Assembly: GCA_021850745.1 (NCBI GenBank)
Contig: JAJZKX010000087.1
Location: forward strand, 1 to 7,349
Reading direction: 5' to 3'
DNA: 7,349 nt
From: Thermoplasmata archaeon
GTDB taxonomy: Archaea; Thermoplasmatota; Thermoplasmata; Thermoplasmatales; Thermoplasmataceae
The position numbers were made by a program, and so were the translations under genes. How positions within the stretch are numbered: the first letter of the stretch is position 1; each line of letters begins with the position of its first letter. Under the pieces are notes generated by a model. It was not told the DNA's origin. It saw only the letters and a list, made by a program, of their open reading frames with translations, and searched no databases. Positions 5,059 through 7,349 of the stretch are shown in pieces.

Positions 5059-6882
5059 TCAGCGCCTCCTGGAATCGCCTGGATGAATCAATGCATCCGC
5101 TTCACTGACGATGTTCGCTGCACCGGTACGCACCAGAAGAAGGTCGGCGTATGTTATAATGGGAATCCCGCCTGCGGACTCCTGATCATCCTCTGCAAGT
5201 ATAAGCTGGTATCCGCCAGTACGATTCTGGCCATAAACTGGCACATTTTTCCTGAGTGCCGAAACAACTCTCTTTTCCATTGCGTTCTTTCCAATGATAT
5301 TCTCCAGGTATTTCAGTGGAGGGCCAAAAATACTGCTGCATTTTTCCACATATCCTTCCAGGTCATCCGTGCTGGCGATGGGGGGTGTGCCACTAGCCGT
5401 AATACATCTTCTTCCCAGTTCGTATATCCTCACGCTTTCCGTCAAATCCCCGGGGAGTTCCGCAACTGCATCGGCAGTATGTGGGTGCACAGCTGCCTTA
5501 AGCACTATGGCATCCACATCTGAGTTAAGAATCATGTCCACTGCCTCATCAGGCGAGGAATAAGATAACCCCACATTGGGGAGTATTTCCCGAAGAAGCT
5601 TGGCATTTCTCCTTTCAATGGTTCCGGATATCCTGGCAACAGGAAGCAAGCATGACTGGTTCCATGGATGAAAATCCACAGGGTCCCCAGCATCCATATA
5701 CTTTGTTGTTCCAGGAATCGAGATGTAACCGGAGGTTCCGGTGAATCTGCTTATGGAACCTGAGAGTCCCTGTACAGGGTAGATTCTTGCCGGGTTCCCG
5801 TGAAGGATTCGTGACGGTATGAGATTCTGTTTTCCTATCTCAAGGTTAATCCTCCTGCCCAGAACGCCGTGTATGCCCATGCTCTCATAGGACATTCCTG
5901 CCATTGTGGCAATTCCGGGAATGAAAATTGTTCTGAGAATCATTGCAGCAGATACTGGAAATCCAGGCAATCCAATAATTATTTTGTCTCCTGATCTTGC
6001 AAATACGGTTGGAAGACCGGGCTTGGTAAGCACACCGTGGAAGATTATTCCTGGAGTCAGTTTTTCTGCAGCAACATACACCAGGTCGGATTCACCAGCT
6101 GAACTTCCACCTGACAGTATTACGATATCAGAATCCTCCAGACCTGTTGACATTGCATTTTCAATCTGATCAATCCTGTCAGGGAAAAGCCCAAGGAATC
6201 GTGCCTCTATGAAATTCAATTTGGAGAGATCCGACATAATCATGTGGGAATTTGCCTCGTATATTTTGCCAGGTGAATAATCCTCTCCAGGTTTGATGAG
6301 TTCATTTCCTGTAGAAATAACTGCAATCTTCAGGCGCCTGTAAACGCTGACATTGCTGATTCCCATTGATGCAAGTACGGCAACATCATGGGGCTGAATC
6401 TCCCGACCTTTCCACAGCACCATAGAACCTTCTGCCATATCGCTTCCCGCTTCTGCAATGTTCTCACCGCGGATTGTTGCATTCTTAACGCTGACGAATA
6501 CGCCTGCCTCCGACGTTGCCTCCACAGGAACGACGGAATCAGCTCCGGGCGGAACAATGGACCCCGTGGAAATCCTGATACATGTCTTTTCCTCCTCAAG
6601 GGCTGGCGGCTCGTTCCCTATGAATGATTCTCCAGATATTTTCAGTGTCGCCGGGTTGTCTGAACTGCAGCCTGCAATATCCGCAGATCTCACTGCATAA
6701 CCATCCATGGTGGCCCTGTTAAATGGAGGTGTATTCATTGGGGAGAAAATATCTTCTGAGACTATCCTGCCAGCTGCCTCATCTATGGAAATGCTCTGCG
6801 TCTCCATGATAGGTTGCATATTGGCCCTGACAAGTTCCACTGCCTTCTGAAATGTTACCAGATTCCTGTATACACTTCTCAT
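5059..6882 (-). CDS. moeA: Molybdopterin molybdenumtransferase MoeA with C-terminal PBP-like extension
   Basis: A 607-residue cytoplasmic enzyme that inserts molybdate or tungstate into adenylylated molybdopterin. MoeA motifs run in order: FNRATMDGYAV (54-64, catalytic aspartate 60), RISTGSIVPPGADSVVPVE (103-121), VISTGNEL (188-195), SGGSSAGESD (257-266), TKPG (286-289) and GLPGFPVSA (304-312), with the MoeA C-terminal domain ending near 408. Residues about 412-607 occupy the place of the periplasmic-binding-protein/LysR-substrate-like domain found in many archaeal MoeAs; the match is weak, mainly SDVDAIVLKA (454-463) and ITASGTPPIASTDDLEGYV (494-512). I chose ATG 6882 because GGTGA lies 5 nt upstream and the protein then begins at the first MoeA helix; the frame is open to 6939. 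It starts 5 nt after the upstream moeA stop, so the genes are co-transcribed. Confidence 0.93.
   Translation of the reverse strand: MRSVYRNLVTFQKAVELVRANMQPIMETQSISIDEAAGRIVSEDIFSPMNTPPFNRATMDGYAVRSADIAGCSSDNPATLKISGESFIGNEPPALEEEKTCIRISTGSIVPPGADSVVPVEATSEAGVFVSVKNATIRGENIAEAGSDMAEGSMVLWKGREIQPHDVAVLASMGISNVSVYRRLKIAVISTGNELIKPGEDYSPGKIYEANSHMIMSDLSKLNFIEARFLGLFPDRIDQIENAMSTGLEDSDIVILSGGSSAGESDLVYVAAEKLTPGIIFHGVLTKPGLPTVFARSGDKIIIGLPGFPVSAAMILRTIFIPGIATMAGMSYESMGIHGVLGRRINLEIGKQNLIPSRILHGNPARIYPVQGLSGSISRFTGTSGYISIPGTTKYMDAGDPVDFHPWNQSCLLPVARISGTIERRNAKLLREILPNVGLSYSSPDEAVDMILNSDVDAIVLKAAVHPHTADAVAELPGDLTESVRIYELGRRCITASGTPPIASTDDLEGYVEKCSSIFGPPLKYLENIIGKNAMEKRVVSALRKNVPVYGQNRTGGYQLILAEDDQESAGGIPIITYADLLLVRTGAANIVSEADALIHPGDSRRR
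5065..5070 (-). promoter_or_regulatory. Strong Shine-Dalgarno for mobB, offset from its first ATG
   Basis: AGGAGG on the minus strand lies in the last codons of the upstream moeA. It is 5 nt from the codon ATC at 5059..5057, which overlaps the moeA stop as TGATC, and 17 nt from the first in-frame ATG at 5047. The spacing suits the overlapping codon far better than the ATG. Confidence 0.6.
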
Positions 6883-6887
6883 TCTGT

Positions 6888-6892
6888 TCACC
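6888..6892 (-). promoter_or_regulatory. Ribosome-binding site of the second moeA, overlapping the first moeA stop
   Basis: GGTGA on the minus strand includes the TGA stop of the upstream moeA and stands 5 nt before ATG 6882. It decides the start of the downstream gene and indicates translational coupling. Confidence 0.7.
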
Positions 6893-7349
6893 ACAACCTG
6901 AATTCCACCAAATCTCCTGAATGGTATCCTTCCACCCATTCCGGAACGATAATTATGCCGGATGAATTGAGGAGTGAGCCAAGACGCATTCCTCTGTTGC
7001 CAGCTGCAGGCGCAACCATGGTCCGGCCATTCATCTCCACCAGGGTTCCGGGAATCAGCCTTGTATAGCCTGACCCTGTGGTGATGTCGGAAGAAATGGG
7101 AAGTCGTTGCCGAATCCTGTAGCCTGAAACCCCAGTTATGGCCTCAAGCAGCATTTCAACCATCAGGTCAGCCATGAGGATTGATGTGGACGGGAATCCC
7201 GAAAGCGACAGAACTGGCTTTCCATCAAGCGAATAGAGTGAAGTGGTCCTGCCCGGTTTGGTTCTCATTCCTCCAAATACTTCAATGGCCCCTGCTATCT
7301 CCATGGCTTCTGGAACCTCGTCCTTTCTGCCCAGGCTGCTCCCCCCCGT
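6888..7349 (-). CDS. moeA: Molybdopterin molybdenumtransferase MoeA paralogue, C-terminal part (5' end outside window)
   Basis: The visible 153 residues are the C-terminal part of a second MoeA; the frame is open to the right edge, so no start can be given. It begins inside the MoeA motif TGGSSLGRKDEVP (1-13, with the motif aspartate D10), then MRTKPGRTTS (28-37) and SLSGFPSTS (48-56), where the usual LPG is LSG and the following VSA is STS. Residues about 75-153 are the MoeA C-terminal beta domain; there is no extension after it. It is upstream of, and translationally coupled to, the longer moeA. Two MoeA copies are common in archaea and have been linked to molybdenum versus tungsten or to distinct steps; which metal applies here cannot be read. 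A run of seven G encodes part of the first motif at the window edge. Confidence 0.9.
   Translation of the reverse strand, partial: TGGSSLGRKDEVPEAMEIAGAIEVFGGMRTKPGRTTSLYSLDGKPVLSLSGFPSTSILMADLMVEMLLEAITGVSGYRIRQRLPISSDITTGSGYTRLIPGTLVEMNGRTMVAPAAGNRGMRLGSLLNSSGIIIVPEWVEGYHSGDLVEFRLW

Noticed and set aside
5906..6700. Plus-strand open frames opposite moeA, and similar open frames opposite pheS and mobB.
   Set aside because: They are antisense shadows of strongly conserved genes, with no family motifs or start signals of their own.
6883..6939. Longer start for the second moeA at ATG 6939.
   Set aside because: It would overlap the upstream moeA by about 50 bp, and GGTGA 5 nt before ATG 6882 gives a better start at the conserved first helix.

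Overview
The window looks like a piece of a thermoacidophilic euryarchaeal chromosome, most probably a Thermoplasmatales relative. The support is an archaeal-type PheS with an N-terminal winged-helix extension, an HTH_10 (bacterio-opsin-activator type) regulator, an archaeal MoeA fused to a C-terminal extension, TATA boxes about 26 nt upstream of start codons (leaderless transcription), and GGTGA/GGAG ribosome-binding sites inside operons. The lineage is an inference from gene content. There is no rRNA, tRNA, mobile element or CRISPR array.

Left part (1-1809): a gene fragment runs off the left edge on the minus strand. It shares an AT-rich, probably bidirectional promoter with a plus-strand HTH_10 regulator (143-844). 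A perfect 7-2-7 inverted repeat sits between that TATA box and the regulator's start codon, where an operator would be. The regulator converges on a minus-strand GNAT acetyltransferase (868-1575), which has its own leaderless promoter. The 234-bp gap upstream of the GNAT gene holds no convincing gene but contains two palindromes that share the GGTC...GACC half-sites of the first operator-like repeat.

Middle part (1810-4552): pheS (phenylalanyl-tRNA synthetase alpha chain, minus strand, complete, no pheT beside it), then a small HxlR-family winged-helix regulator (minus). The HxlR gene is divergent from a cytoplasmic cyclophilin-type peptidyl-prolyl isomerase (plus). Downstream of the cyclophilin gene a 187-bp convergent gap contains a strong compound inverted repeat and a likely terminator.

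Right part (4553-7349): a minus-strand molybdenum/tungsten cofactor operon in the order moeA (5'-truncated by the window edge), a second moeA with a C-terminal extension resembling a divergent periplasmic-binding-protein-like domain, and mobB. The genes are almost touching and are linked by Shine-Dalgarno sequences inside the preceding gene. MoeA proteins insert the metal into molybdopterin; MobB is a GTP-binding partner in nucleotide attachment to the cofactor. The most curious detail is the mobB start: a perfect AGGAGG is placed for a start at a TGATC junction (stop TGA overlapping ATC) where TGATG would be expected, while the first ATG lies 12 bases further on.

Most of the window is ordinary housekeeping and regulatory DNA. 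No wholly new system was recognised; the items worth checking are the operator-like palindromes, the structured convergent gap, the mobB start and the divergent MoeA C-terminus.
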